Positions 45,287 through 56,874 of a DNA stretch of 64,000 nucleotides are shown here, one piece after another. Location of the stretch: positions 99,014,501 to 99,078,500 of the forward strand of contig CM060883.1 of NCBI GenBank assembly GCA_030762935.1. Reading direction: 5' to 3'. Under the pieces are notes generated by a model that saw only the letters and a program-made list of their open reading frames with translations, ran no database searches and was not told the DNA's origin. This DNA comes from Hymenopus coronatus. Its lineage: Eukaryota > Arthropoda > Insecta > Mantodea > Hymenopodidae. A program made the translations under genes and the position numbers. How positions within the stretch are numbered: position 1 is the first letter of the stretch; every line of letters starts with the position of its first letter.

Positions 45287-48200
45287 ATGGCTATCCTCCA
45301 TTGGAACATACGCGGAATTCGACCACATCGACCAGAGCTTGACTTGTTGCTGCGCCAGCATGAACCCTTGGCTGTATGTTTACAAGAGACGAAGCTCCGT
45401 CCACAGGACACCGTTACCATCAGGCAGTACTCCTCCGTACGATGTGATTTATCCCCGGAGGACGGTGTCCCGGCACATGGGGGCACTATGATGCTTATTC
45501 GAGATGATATTTTTGCCAACTCCGTACCCATACAATCTGCAATCCAGTCCGTTGCTGTCAGCATTAAGCTACACTCCGCTTCATTCACCATTTGCAGTAT
45601 CTATTTGCCTCCATCTGCGGACCTCTCGCACAGCGACTTAGAACACCTCATTTCGCAGTTGCCACCACCCTTTTTATTGGTAGGCGACGTGAATGCCCAT
45701 CACCCTCTTTGGGGCTCTCCTCGGGCTTGTGCGAGAGGTACGCTACTTAAAGACTTCTTGGATAGTCAGAATCTTGCTCTCTTGAACACCGGAGAGCCCA
45801 CCTTTCTATCTGACGCATTTCATAGTTTTTCACACATTGACATTGCAATTTGTTCCCCTCAGCTGGCAGTCACCTTATGCTGGAATATCATCTCGGATTT
45901 GCATTCTAGTGACCACTTTCCTTGTCGTATTAGTGTCTTGACACCCGTTGTATGTTCCACCCGTTTACCTAGTTGGCGCCTAGACCACGCCAGCTGGGAA
46001 CTGTACTCCCACTTGGCTGAATTTAGCTACGAAGAGCACGACTCTGTGAACCACTTGGTCGAACATCTTACAGGGACCATTCTTTCTGCTGCTGAGCAAT
46101 CCATTCCGCGTTCGACTGGCTACAGCCGTCGATTTCCGGTACCTTGGTGGACCGCTGACTGTCGGGATGCTATTCGCGCTCGCAGACGAGCTCTACGGGT
46201 TTTCCAGCGTTTTCCTACACTGGATAACCTGATACACTATAAACGGATGCGTGCACATTCTAGGCGGGTTATTAAGGATAGCAAAAAGATGTCATGGAAT
46301 AAATTCGTGGGTTCCTTTAATCGACATACACCTTCCTCTGTCGTATGGGATAAGTTAAGACGTGTGGCTGGGAAACCGAACCATATGCCCATCGCCGGTC
46401 TCAAAACACCTACCGGAGCTGTTGTTGATACATTTGACGTGGCGAATACTTTAGGCAGTGCTTTCGCTGAGGTGTCTAGCTCAGGCAACTATTCCCCTGA
46501 GTTTCTTACAGTTAAGAACCAGGTGGAATCTCAAGAATTCTCGTTTCTTTCTGGCAACCTTGAGGATTATAATCGCCTTTTCACCCTGGCAGAGCTAGAC
46601 AATGCACTCTCCTCTTCACGACACTCAGCACCAGGTCCAGATGGTATCCACGTCCAAATGTTGCAACATCTCTCTCCTGATGGCAAAGATTTCCTACTCG
46701 AGGTCTATAATCGTGTCTGGGTTGATGGCATTTTTCCAGACAAGTGGCGGGAGGCCACCATCATACCCATTCTTAAACCTGGAAAGGACCGCCATCTTCC
46801 TTCCAGTTACCGTCCTATTTCCCTCACCAGTTGCGTTTGCAAGGTGATGGAACGCATGATCAATGGACGGTTGGTGTGGTGGCTGGAATCCCACAATCTT
46901 CTGACGAACATCCAGTGTGGCTTTCGACGACGACGTTCAACTGCTGACCACCTTGTCTCTCTGTCAACTCAGATTATGGACGGGTTTCTTAAGAACAGCC
47001 CCACAGTTGGGATATTTTTTGACCTCGAGAAGGCCTACGACACGTGTTGGCGGGCGGGAATATTGCGTTCTCTGCACAACTGGAACATACGTGGACGCCT
47101 ACCGTTGGTCATTCAGGAGTTTATGCGGGACCGCGTTTTTCGAGTGAGGGTGGGTTCGGTTTTTTCTAACCATTTTATTCAAGAGAACGGAGTGCCGCAG
47201 GGCTCGGTACTCAGCGTGACTCTATTTGCTATTGCGATAAATTCCATATCAATATGTGTGCCTCAAGGTGTCTCTTCCTGTTTATTCGTGGACGACTTTG
47301 CCATCTTCTGTACTTCTCAGCGTACACCGTTTTTGGAACGCCGTCTCCAGCGGTGTTTGGACAATCTCTATGCATGGAGCTCGAAACACGGTTTTCGTTT
47401 CTCCGCTGAGAAGACAGTCTGCGTTAACTTCTGGCGCCGTAAGTGGCATATGCCGCCGTCTCTTCGACTCGGGCCAGATTTACTTCCTTTCGCAGACGAG
47501 GCGAGATTCCTTGGTTTGATCTTCGATCGGAAACTTTGTTGGGCACCACAAATAGCACAGCTTAGAGCACGATGTGACCGTTCTCTAAATCTTTTACGGA
47601 TACTAAGTGGCAAGTCTTGGGGTGCGGATCGGACGACATTGCTCGGTCTTTATCGTGCTGTGATTCGTTCGAAGTTGGACTATGGCAGCATTGTGTATTC
47701 TTCAGCTCGACCTTCAGTGCTCAGAAGGTTAGACACAGTCCATAACCAGGGCATCCGTGTGGCCGTTGGAGCTTTTCCAACGAGCCCAGTTGTTAGCCTC
47801 TACGCCGAATCGGGAGAACCTCCTCTGCGTTGTCGGCGTGATGTCCTGCTTGCTAATTATGGCTGTGGGCTGAAGTGTATGCCTGGGCATCCAACTTATC
47901 ACGCGTTTTTCTCCCCTGAGCTGCACGAGCGATACTGCCTCCGCTCTCTGAGCCCCAGGCCAGCAGGTTTTCGTTTCCGTGAGCTTCTACGCCAGCACCA
48001 TGTTGACATTCCTCGGCTGTTATCCAAGGGAGAGAGTATACACCCCCCTTGGTTACGCGCTACCTCCCATGTCGATCTCGGGATGACGCTCTACGGGAAA
48101 TCTGTTACGCCTCTTGATAGTATTCGTCGTTGCTTTTTAGAATTTTTATCCAAATACAGTGGCCGTATTTGTATTTACACCGATGGTAGTAAGAGCCCCG

Positions 48201-48976
48201 ACGGTGTTGGATGTGCCTTTGTAACTGGCACCGCAACTTCTACTTACGGTTTGCCTAGTTGCACATCTATATATTCTGCCGAGCTATATGCTATTTATCA
48301 AGCCCTTCTGTATATTCGACGTCGAAAATTAGGTGACTGCCTTATTCTTAGTGATTCCCTTAGTGCCCTTCAGAGCATTCGTGAGCTGTACAATTACCAT
48401 CCTTTGGTGCAGCGCATCCAGGACGTCCTCCACATTTTGCACGCTTCTGGTTTTAATGTGGAGTGCGCATGGATTCCTGGACACGTTGGCTTGCCAGGGA
48501 ATGACACGGCGGATTTGGCAGCGAAATCGGCAGTCACAGCGCCCAGTGTTACGATTACCCATTCAACAGCAGAAGATTTTAGAGTGGCTGTACGGAGAGC
48601 CGTTTTTTCGACTTGGCATGCGGAGTGGTCGGCTCTCCGTGGTAATAAGCTGCGAGAGGTGAAGGACCTCCCTGTCAACTGGGTAACCTCCTCTCGTTTA
48701 TTCCGCCGGGAGGAGGTAGTACTAGCTCGGCTAAGAATTGGCCACTGTATTTTTACTCACAGTTACCTTTTTAAACGTGAACCTGCTCCTGTCTGTGCGC
48801 TCTGTGGGGAGGCACAGACAGTTCGTCATGTGTTGCTGGAGTGTGGTCACCTGGCACACATTCGGTCATCTATGGGCATGCCGGCCTCTCTTGCTGAGGT
48901 CCTGGCAGATGACCCAAGAGCAGTGGACAGGGTTTTTAAATTTTTAGCAAAACTTTCTTTTACCTTGACGTTTTAG
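45287..48976 (+). CDS. Copy E ORF2: endonuclease / RT / RNase H
   Basis: 1229 aa, open throughout, with all catalytic and zinc residues listed for copy A present. It shares with A the residues KLHSAS, KWHMPP, ADRTTLL and DLPVNWV, against KLPSAS, KWQMPP, ADRTALL and DLPINWV in D. I count about five differences from A: SISICV, FDRK, LLGLYR, YRAVIRS and VLRRLD. A and E are therefore very recent relatives over this ORF. Confidence 0.95.
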   Translation: MAILHWNIRGIRPHRPELDLLLRQHEPLAVCLQETKLRPQDTVTIRQYSSVRCDLSPEDGVPAHGGTMMLIRDDIFANSVPIQSAIQSVAVSIKLHSASFTICSIYLPPSADLSHSDLEHLISQLPPPFLLVGDVNAHHPLWGSPRACARGTLLKDFLDSQNLALLNTGEPTFLSDAFHSFSHIDIAICSPQLAVTLCWNIISDLHSSDHFPCRISVLTPVVCSTRLPSWRLDHASWELYSHLAEFSYEEHDSVNHLVEHLTGTILSAAEQSIPRSTGYSRRFPVPWWTADCRDAIRARRRALRVFQRFPTLDNLIHYKRMRAHSRRVIKDSKKMSWNKFVGSFNRHTPSSVVWDKLRRVAGKPNHMPIAGLKTPTGAVVDTFDVANTLGSAFAEVSSSGNYSPEFLTVKNQVESQEFSFLSGNLEDYNRLFTLAELDNALSSSRHSAPGPDGIHVQMLQHLSPDGKDFLLEVYNRVWVDGIFPDKWREATIIPILKPGKDRHLPSSYRPISLTSCVCKVMERMINGRLVWWLESHNLLTNIQCGFRRRRSTADHLVSLSTQIMDGFLKNSPTVGIFFDLEKAYDTCWRAGILRSLHNWNIRGRLPLVIQEFMRDRVFRVRVGSVFSNHFIQENGVPQGSVLSVTLFAIAINSISICVPQGVSSCLFVDDFAIFCTSQRTPFLERRLQRCLDNLYAWSSKHGFRFSAEKTVCVNFWRRKWHMPPSLRLGPDLLPFADEARFLGLIFDRKLCWAPQIAQLRARCDRSLNLLRILSGKSWGADRTTLLGLYRAVIRSKLDYGSIVYSSARPSVLRRLDTVHNQGIRVAVGAFPTSPVVSLYAESGEPPLRCRRDVLLANYGCGLKCMPGHPTYHAFFSPELHERYCLRSLSPRPAGFRFRELLRQHHVDIPRLLSKGESIHPPWLRATSHVDLGMTLYGKSVTPLDSIRRCFLEFLSKYSGRICIYTDGSKSPDGVGCAFVTGTATSTYGLPSCTSIYSAELYAIYQALLYIRRRKLGDCLILSDSLSALQSIRELYNYHPLVQRIQDVLHILHASGFNVECAWIPGHVGLPGNDTADLAAKSAVTAPSVTITHSTAEDFRVAVRRAVFSTWHAEWSALRGNKLREVKDLPVNWVTSSRLFRREEVVLARLRIGHCIFTHSYLFKREPAPVCALCGEAQTVRHVLLECGHLAHIRSSMGMPASLAEVLADDPRAVDRVFKFLAKLSFTLTF

Positions 48977-49218
48977 TGTGATAGCGGTTTTTTAAACTCT
49001 TTTGGTTTTAATGTGTTGATTTTAGATGGAGTTTTATATCCAGCTCTGGTTAGAGGGCTGGACGTTTCTGTTACTTCCGTTTCAACTGTGTTAGCTCTTT
49101 TATTTGTGTTTACTTTTTTGTTTGGTATTTTCTTACTGGCTATTGCCAAGTTTTAATCATAAGGGCGCTTATGACCTCGGCAGTTGAGCGCCCTTAAACA
49201 CCATCATCATCATCATCA

Positions 49219-50034
49219 TCCATGTCTCTGTAACAAATTAGTATTAAAAAGCTTAGGCTTCTATTTACTCCATGCTAATTGAGATAAAATTAGCAGAAAT
49301 AGTCTTATTACTTCTTTATAAGTAGAAACAAAATAAGGGAGTAGCATAGGTTAAAGTCATGGTCAAAAGCTGGTTGCTATGTGACTGAAGTTCCTTTGTT
49401 TGTATGAACAGGAGTTGACAAATTCCTGTATGAGAAAAGTATGCTTTTCAAAGCTGAAACTAAAAACAAGGAATATCTTAAAAACGAACAACTCCACGAA
49501 AAAAATACTTATAACAGAAACTGTGTGGTAAGTTTTGGTCCATCTCTTACGGTTTGGCAGTTATGCAAAAATCCGTAAAATTCATCCAGAATAAAGTAGT
49601 CTTCAGAGGCTATTCCCAGAAAATTCAAGATACATTTTATTTGTCCAGTAAATATCTTAAATATACGAGATTTTAATCAAAATCGTTAGATCCATTTTTA
49701 AGAAAATCGAAATTTTCGAAAAAAGTTCCATGTAAAGGGTAGTTTGGGGTGGGGGATTTTCTTGAAAATCTTCGTGTCGTATCCTTGGAAGATACCAAAC
49801 TTAAATACCAAGTTTGGTTTTTAACGGTATTTTCATTTTTGAGCGGCAGCCCACAGACACACACTCACTCACACACACATACGCACACACGGACATTTTT
49901 CTAAAAATACTTTTTTTTTTTTTTGGATTCAGGGGTTCTCAAAACATATTTCCGGTTCAATCTCGGTATCGAATTTTTGGGTGCAATACAATACGTTGTC
50001 TTTACACTATGTATATAGTACGTATAGAGAAAGT
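49219..50034 (+). mobile_element. Family P repeat, inner copy, right piece
   Basis: Continues from the TSD of copy E with catgtctctgtaacaaatta through the whole P body to cgtatagagaaagt. Confidence 0.8.
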
Positions 50035-50430
50035 AAAAATCTATATAAGATAAATTGTGTTTCAAGCAGATCTACATTTTCTATTAAGTAAGTTTCGTCT
50101 CTCTCTTACGCAAAATTCCGCAACATGTATTCAGAATAAAGTTATCTTCAGAGGCTAGTCCTATGAAATTCAAGATATACATTTTATTTGTCATGTAAAT
50201 ATCTTTAATATACGTATTTTAATCAAAATCGTTAGAGCCATTTTTGAAAAAATTAACATTTTCGAAAAAAGTTCCATGTAAAGGGTAGTTGAGGTGGGGA
50301 AGATTTTCTTGAAAATCTTCGTGTCACATTCTTGGAGGATACTGAACTTAAATGCCAAGTTCGTTTTTGAGCTATGCTGCCCCCCCACACGCACAAAGTG
50401 AGAAACACACACAAGGACCTTTTTCTAAAA
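50035..50430 (+). mobile_element. Family P repeat, outer copy, right piece
   Basis: Resumes the outer P copy from aaaaatctatataag through ggacctttttctaaaa, where the next P copy begins. The terminal part of this outer copy is missing downstream. Confidence 0.7.
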
Positions 50431-51285
50431 TCTGCTGTGTTCCACTCACATGACTTTCTCTACATCTCTGCAGCAAATTATTGTTAAAAAAACTTATGCT
50501 TCTATTTACTTCATGCTAATCGAGAAAAAATTAGTAGAAATAGTCTTATTACTTGCTTCCTTGTAAGTAGAAGCGAAATAAGGAAGTACCATAGGGTAAA
50601 GTGATAGTCAAAAGCTGGTTGCTATGTGACTGAAGTTCCTTTGTTTGTATGGACACGAGTTGACAAATTGCTGCGTGAGAAAAGTATATGTTTTTGAAAG
50701 CTGAAACTAAAAACAAGGAATATCTTAAAAACAAGCAACTCCACGAAAAAAATGTATTTAACATAAATTGTTTGTTTTAATGTGCTCTACATTTTCCGAG
50801 TGGTAAGTTTTTGTCCATCCCTTACGGTTTAGCAGTTATACAATGTTCCGTAAAATTCATCCAGAATAAAGTAGTCTTCGGAGGCTATTCCTAGGAAATT
50901 CAAGAGATACATTTGTCAGGTAAATATCCTTAATATACGAAATTTTAATCAAAATCGTTAGGGCCATTTTTGAGAAAATCAAAATTTTCAAAAAAGGTTC
51001 CATGTAAAGATTAGTTGGGGTGGGGGGAGTTTCTTGAAAATCTCCGTGTCGCATCCTTGGAACATACCAAACCTAAATACCAAGTTTGGTTTATAACGGA
51101 CTTTTTGTTTTTGAGCTATGCTGCCCTCCCCCCACACACACGGACATTTTTCTAAAAATGCTTTTTTTTTTGGATTCAGGGATTCTCAAAACATGTATTT
51201 CCGGTGAAATCTCGATATCGAATTTTTGGGGGCATTACAATAGCTTCTGTATACACTATGTAAATAGTACGTGTAGAGAAAGTAA
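50431..51285 (+). mobile_element. Family P repeat, full-length copy
   Basis: About 855 bp, left end tctgctgtgttccactcacatg, right end tagtacgtgtagagaaagt. It sits between a forward P piece and a reverse P piece that both break at the ctttttct stretch. Confidence 0.8.
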
Positions 51286-51287
51286 AC

Positions 51288-51983
51288 AGTATTTACAGAA
51301 AAAGGTCCGTGTGACTGTGAACACGATTACTCAAAAACGAAAAGACGGTAAAATACCAAACTTGGTACTTAAGTTTAGTATCTTCCAGGGATTTTGAGAA
51401 AAAAACCCACCCCAAACCCCAAACTACCCTTTACATGGAACCTTTTTCGAACATTTGATTTTCTTAAAAATGGCTGTAACGATTTTGATTAAAATACCGT
51501 ATATTAAAGATATTTACCTAACAAATGAAATATATATCTTGAATTTTCTGGGAATAGCCTCTGAAGACTACTTTATTCTGGATGAATTTTACGGAATTTT
51601 GCATAACTGGTAAACCGTAAGAGATAAACAAAAACTTACCACACAAAAAGGTAGAGCACATTAAAACATACAATTATGTTATATACATTTCTTTCGTTTG
51701 ATCGTTTTTGAGACATTCTTTGTTTTTGGTTTCAGCTTTAAAATACTTGTACTTTTCTCATACAGGACTTTGTCAACTCGTGTCCATACATACAAACAAA
51801 GGAACTTTGACTATCACTTTAACCTACGCTACTTCCTTATTTCGCTTCTACTTACAAGGAAGCAAGTAATAAGACGATTTCTGCTAATTTGTTCTCGATT
51901 AGCATGAAGTAAATAGAAGCATACGCTTTCTAACAATAATTTGTTGCAGAGATGTAGAGAAAGTGATGTGAATGGAACACATC
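51288..51983 (-). mobile_element. Family P repeat, reverse copy lacking its right end
   Basis: The reverse complement of P from the cggacctttttct point to the left end gtgatgtgaatggaacacatc. The last roughly 120 bp of the consensus are absent. Confidence 0.8.
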
Positions 51984-52639
51984 AGATTTTTTTGTTTCTT
52001 CCCTATACAATATGCAGCAAGTGTAGCAAGTTCCCTGATGATTGGTTCCACAGTGATTACTGTTGTTGGTGTGCCACTCTTGTTTCAGTAGCACATGCAG
52101 GGGCACCATAGCATTGTAATACACGGATATCGATAGCAACAATAGAAATAGGGAACAATTACTATTTTATTTGAGGTTATTGCACTCATCTCATACATAA
52201 CAAATACAAATAATGATTATTTTCACTCCTTTTTTGAACTAATACATAATGAAGTGGACGAAAGTTTAAATAAACATTGTAACTGTACAATTGTGCAACT
52301 GATTTGTTAAAAGTGAAGATTGCCTGACTGGATTGTCACCTTCTTACCAATAGCAAAGATAGGAGATTAAACAAACGAACGACAGGTGCGACAATATTTC
52401 AAAGAAATGAACATCAGCTGCGATAAGATGTTTCGACAATATCGGTCCAGTCAGATATGTTGAAATTGGCTAATCTCGGCCATTCCATTGGCGCTCTAAC
52501 AGTTGAGCTGAATTGTCCCCGAAAACGCTCTGAAAAGCTGAATTGACTGCGTTTCAGTTAAACTAATTTAAAATCGTACTTGCAAGGCATTCTATTGGTA
52601 TCATCCCATTGTACGGACATGTTCATATTCTTTTATTTT
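51984..52639. other. Spacer, no gene
   Basis: No supportable gene. The part near 52480-52639 may still belong to the adjacent mariner relic. Confidence 0.45.
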
Positions 52640-53195
52640 ATGTGTAAGACTAAATGCATCCATTTATCGTTCTTTGTTTCGGCAAGTAATCAATGTAGAT
52701 GATTCCTCGTGCATCTAAAGTAGTAGTGTATCCATGTTTCATCCATAATTATGCATTGACGCAGAGACTCGTCAGGATTGCGACGAGAAAGTGCCAACCT
52801 GCTTCCGAATGGATCACGTGATTGCGTTTATTCTCCATTGAGAGCAAACGCGGCACACATCTTGCCGAGATCTTTGTCAGACCTAATTTAGAACCTGTGC
52901 TTTGTGATGTGCTTGTAGCCTCTACTATTTTGTGAACTTTTGATTCCTCGATCCCTCAAAACCATATCCTGGATTATATGAATCATTTCGGAGGAAGTCG
53001 CTTCTACTGGACGTCCGGAACGATGTTCATCGTTTGTGAATATACGGCCACGTTTGAATTTATTTATCCAATTGTAAATTGTTGCACACGCAGGAGCAGA
53101 TGTGCCATAAACTTCAACTCGGCTTTTATCTCTTTTGGTGTTAAGCCTTTTAAATAGAAGTGTTTAATCACCGCACGAAACTCGTTTCTTTTCAT
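52640..53195 (-). pseudogene. mariner transposase relic
   Basis: Reading the minus strand from the ATG at 53195 gives KRNEFRAVIKHFYLKGLTPK, a mariner N-terminal helix-turn-helix. A frameshift follows, then TSAPACATIYNWINKFKRGR and RSGRPVEATSSEMIH. After a degraded middle comes RRNPDESLRQCIIMDETWIHYY with the first catalytic Asp (MDETW), and then DARGIIYIDYLPKQRTING. The later catalytic residues and both ends were not found. The gene is dead from several frameshifts and a shortened middle. Confidence 0.88.
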
Positions 53196-54142
53196 CTTTG
53201 TAAAGAAGCACAAGATTGTTGATTCAATCACCCGTGGCAACGAAACCTCGTGATAGATATAGCTGAAACTTTAACTGCCATCTAGTAAGAGATGACGGTT
53301 ACTAAATACAAACTTTTTCGGTGCTACGAGTGGAATTTCTTGGATTTTCTTAGGACGTATTGAACGCCTCTTATAGATTAAATAATTTGTGCTTTAAGAC
53401 TCTTATGTTTTAAGTTTTTTTGAGGCTATACAAATATAGACTACAGAATTACTTTATTTTAATGTTGTCAATTTTATGATAGCCGTTGAACATGGCCAGG
53501 AGACAGTCGTCCTGTGGCGCTTTTTCTGCAGCTTGTAACTATGAGTAAGTGTATTCACATAACAATCGCACGGCTCCACAGACCGTACGTGCTTTGTAAT
53601 GCACACTAAAAAGTAATATTAAAAGAATTACAAGAGTAAACATTCAAATATAGCAATTTAAATTTACAGCACAGAGTACACCCTAATAATTGTACACTCT
53701 TATAATAGATAAATACACTTGAAATATATACACAATATATAAAACCATAATACAACAGTGACCTAAGTATGGCATGTGTGTGTGTAAAACATTGTAGTCA
53801 CTTTTGTTTAGTTCTTATCCCTCCCCCCTTCTCAGATCTCAGCTGTCTTGCCTTAAGTATAAATGTACCTAACCCGTCCACGTCTTCCGTGCCTGCCAGT
53901 AGCGTCCCACATGCTTTTAGGTTGTAACTCAGCATAATATACATAAACAAGCAAAAGGTTGTTACAAACGCATGATCCAATTTCCTTCCTGATGTATTCA
54001 AAAGAAGATATCAAGAATACTCCTACAAGCGTGCGTGTCCTAGGGCAAACGATAGTCATTTCGAGTATGTTGGTTAACAAACTGTTACGTTCACATGGTT
54101 TTCCCTGTCCAGTCTTCAACAAACTACTCATATAGAAGTTTA
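53196..54142. other. AT-rich spacer, no gene
   Basis: No supportable gene. The mariner 5' UTR or terminal repeat may lie in the first 100 bp but I could not delimit it. Confidence 0.5.
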
Positions 54143-55010
54143 TTACTTCCTCTACACGTACAATATAAATATTATATAGAGAAGGTATTGTATTCCACCC
54201 AAAAATTCGTTACCGAGATTTCACCGGAAATAATCGTTTTAGGGTCCCCTGTGTAATAAAAAACATTTTTAGAAAAAGATCCGTGTGTGTATGTGTTCGT
54301 GTGTCTGTAAACACGATAACTCAAATACGAAAAGTGGGTGAAATACCAAACTTGGCATTTAAGTTTAATATCTTCCAGGAATGTGACACGAAGATTTTGA
54401 GAAAAATCTAGCATCTTAAACTCATCCCTTTACATGGGAAAAATTTCGAACATTTTGATTTTCTCAAAAATGGGCTCTAACGATTTTGATTAAAATACCG
54501 TAGTTTAAAAATATTCATATGACAAATAAAATGTACATCTTGAATTTTCTGGGAATAGCCTCTAAAGACCTCTTTATTCTGAATGCATTTTTCTGAATTC
54601 TGCGTAACTGGTAAACGATAAGAGATAGACAAAAACTTAGTACAAAAAAAAATGTAGATCACGTTAAAAAACACAATTTATCATACATTTTTTCGTGGAA
54701 TTTACCATTTGTGAGATATTCCTTGTTATTTGTTTCGGATTTAAAATACTTTTCAACTTTTCTGACACGGAGAGTTGTAAACTCCTGGCTCTGCATAGAA
54801 ACGGATTTCATCCACATGGCAACCGGCTTTTAAAAGATTTGACTATCATTTTAGCCTAGTGTATTCCTATTTCCCTTCTGCTAACAAGAAGCAAGTAAAT
54901 AAGACAATTTCTGTGAATGTTTATCTCGATTATCTTAGGCAGAAGAATAAGCTGTTTTAACAGTAATTTGTTACAACGATGTAGAGAAAGTCATATGAAT
55001 GGAACACATA
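54143..55010 (-). mobile_element. Family P repeat, full-length reverse copy
   Basis: About 868 bp, entering with ttacttcctctacacgta and leaving with gtcatatgaatggaacacat. Complete in reverse orientation. Confidence 0.8.
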
Positions 55011-55241
55011 TTTTTGTTATCTACTTCATGTTAAATCAGGAAAAACAAGCATTTGAAAAATTGGTGCTTCAACGAGCTCTACATGTTTACTTTTTCTACC
55101 ACATATGTAGTAGGTGGAGAAAGTATTGCATTCCCCATAGCATGGTCCGATCACAGTATATCAAGTGTTCTGCTCGCGTGTGTAATTTTGGAAATGTTTG
55201 CATTGTTATGGCACGTGTAGCAATATAAATATTTCACAAAC

Positions 55242-55420
55242 ATGCCAAGAGTATGTACAGTGCCAGGATGTGTAATACAATAACCTGATGGATACATAAG
55301 CTGTTTCCTGTTACCTAATGAATCCGATTCGCTCGCTCTTTTCCAAGGGCAGATTAGGCAAACACTTACCTGCGTCTTGTTGATAAAGTGTGCGAGTGAA
55401 GCTAAACCAGAAACATTCGT
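55242..55420 (+). pseudogene. Possible THAP-like zinc finger relic
   Basis: The frame from 55242 reads MPRVCTVPGC, then a stop after three more codons, then GYISCFLLPNESD. The start resembles the MPxxCxVxGC start of THAP domains and the second piece the following hydrophobic segment. It is short, with a stop inside, and the later Cys/His residues are not evident. Treat as a weak call. Confidence 0.3.
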
Positions 55421-55510
55421 AACAAAGAAGAGGATGAAGAGAAACGGGCAGAGGGAAAAACATGTATCTCATAACAGCCCAAAAATAATGGCTGGGAAGT
55501 ATATAAAAAA

Positions 55511-56352
55511 TCCGATGTATTCCATTCACATGACTTTCTCTACATCTCTGCAACAAATTATTGTTAAAATGCTTATGCTTCTATTTACTTCATGCTAATC
55601 CAGAAAAAATTAGCAGAAATAGTCTTATTGCTTGCTTCCTTGAAAGTAGAAGCGAAATAAGGGAGTACCATAGGTTAAAGTGATAGTCAAAAGCTGGTTG
55701 CTATGTGACTGAAGTTCCCTTGAATGGACAGGAGTTGACAAATTCCTGTATGAGAAAAGTATACACTTTTTAAAGGTGAAATCAAAATCAAGGAATAACT
55801 CAAAAACGATCAACTCCACGAAAGAAATGTAAATTATATAAATTGTGTGTTTTAACGTGCTCTACATTTTTGTGTGGCAAGCTTTTGTTCATCTCCTACG
55901 GTTTAGCAGTTATACAAAATTCCGTAAAATTCATCCAGAATAAAGTAATCTTCAGAGGCTATTCCTTGACAATTCAATATACACATTTTATTTGTCAGGT
56001 AAATATCTTTAATACTCGAAATTTTAATCAAAATCGTTAGAGCCATTTTTGAATAAATGAAAATTTTCTAAAAACGTTCCATGTAAAGGGTAATTTGGGG
56101 TGGGGGGATTTTTCTCAAAATCTTCGTGTCGCATCCCTGGTAGATGCTAAACTTGAATACCAAGTTTGTATTTTACCAACTTTCCGTTTTTGAGTTATCG
56201 TGTTCACAGACACACACATACACGGACCTTTTTCTGAATTTTTTTTTTTTGGTACAGGGAACTCTAAAACATATTTTCCGTGAAATCTCGGTATTGAATT
56301 TTTGGGTGCATTACAATACCTTCTCTATACACTATGTACATAGAGAAAGTAA
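55511..56352 (+). mobile_element. Family P repeat, full-length copy
   Basis: About 842 bp, left end tccgatgtattccattcacatg, right end actatgtacatagagaaagt, where the usual acgtgtag stretch is partly deleted. Confidence 0.8.
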
Positions 56353-56874
56353 AAAAGGAATCGAGTTGTATAGTGTATAAACTAGACATGACTAGTGTTG
56401 CTAAAATATTAGAGTGAACAGGGTAAAGGTGGACGTCTACCAAATATGGTTTAGCTTCTAACGTGCTGAAGTGTAGAAATGCACAATGGACTCAAATTCC
56501 ATCACTAATAAGACATGTGCGATTGTTAAAATGAGTCTCGTGTTCCTATAGCCTGTATATACTTTTGGAATTGTTGGTGCAATTAATATTAACACGATCG
56601 TCCGATGACAAATTAAAATGAAAACGATCCTTTGAAAATACAACATCCACATCAGTAAATAATAATTACGTTGTCAGGAATTGCTCATGTAAACAAAAAT
56701 GCTGCCGTGTATATTTAACGGCGGAACCAAACAAAAAATACAATACACAATCAGCCAGAAACTTTGTAATGATAAGTCAATAACTGTGGTGTCGTCAAAA
56801 ATAATAAATCAGCTTTCATTAAATACGAAAAACACGTGGAGGTTTTCAGGCCAAGAACTCGCTGTGTGATTCCA
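56353..56874. other. Spacer, no gene
   Basis: Nothing supportable seen. Confidence 0.5.

Larger units (their letters stand above)
43347..49218 (+). mobile_element. Retrotransposon copy E, full length, mosaic
   Basis: About 5.87 kb, flanked by TCCATGTCTCT at 43336-43346 and 49219-49229, inserted in a P repeat. Both ORFs are open. ORF1 carries the C/D subtype markers while ORF2 and the 3' UTR carry the A subtype markers. The T tract in the 3' UTR is short compared with B and C. Confidence 0.97.
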
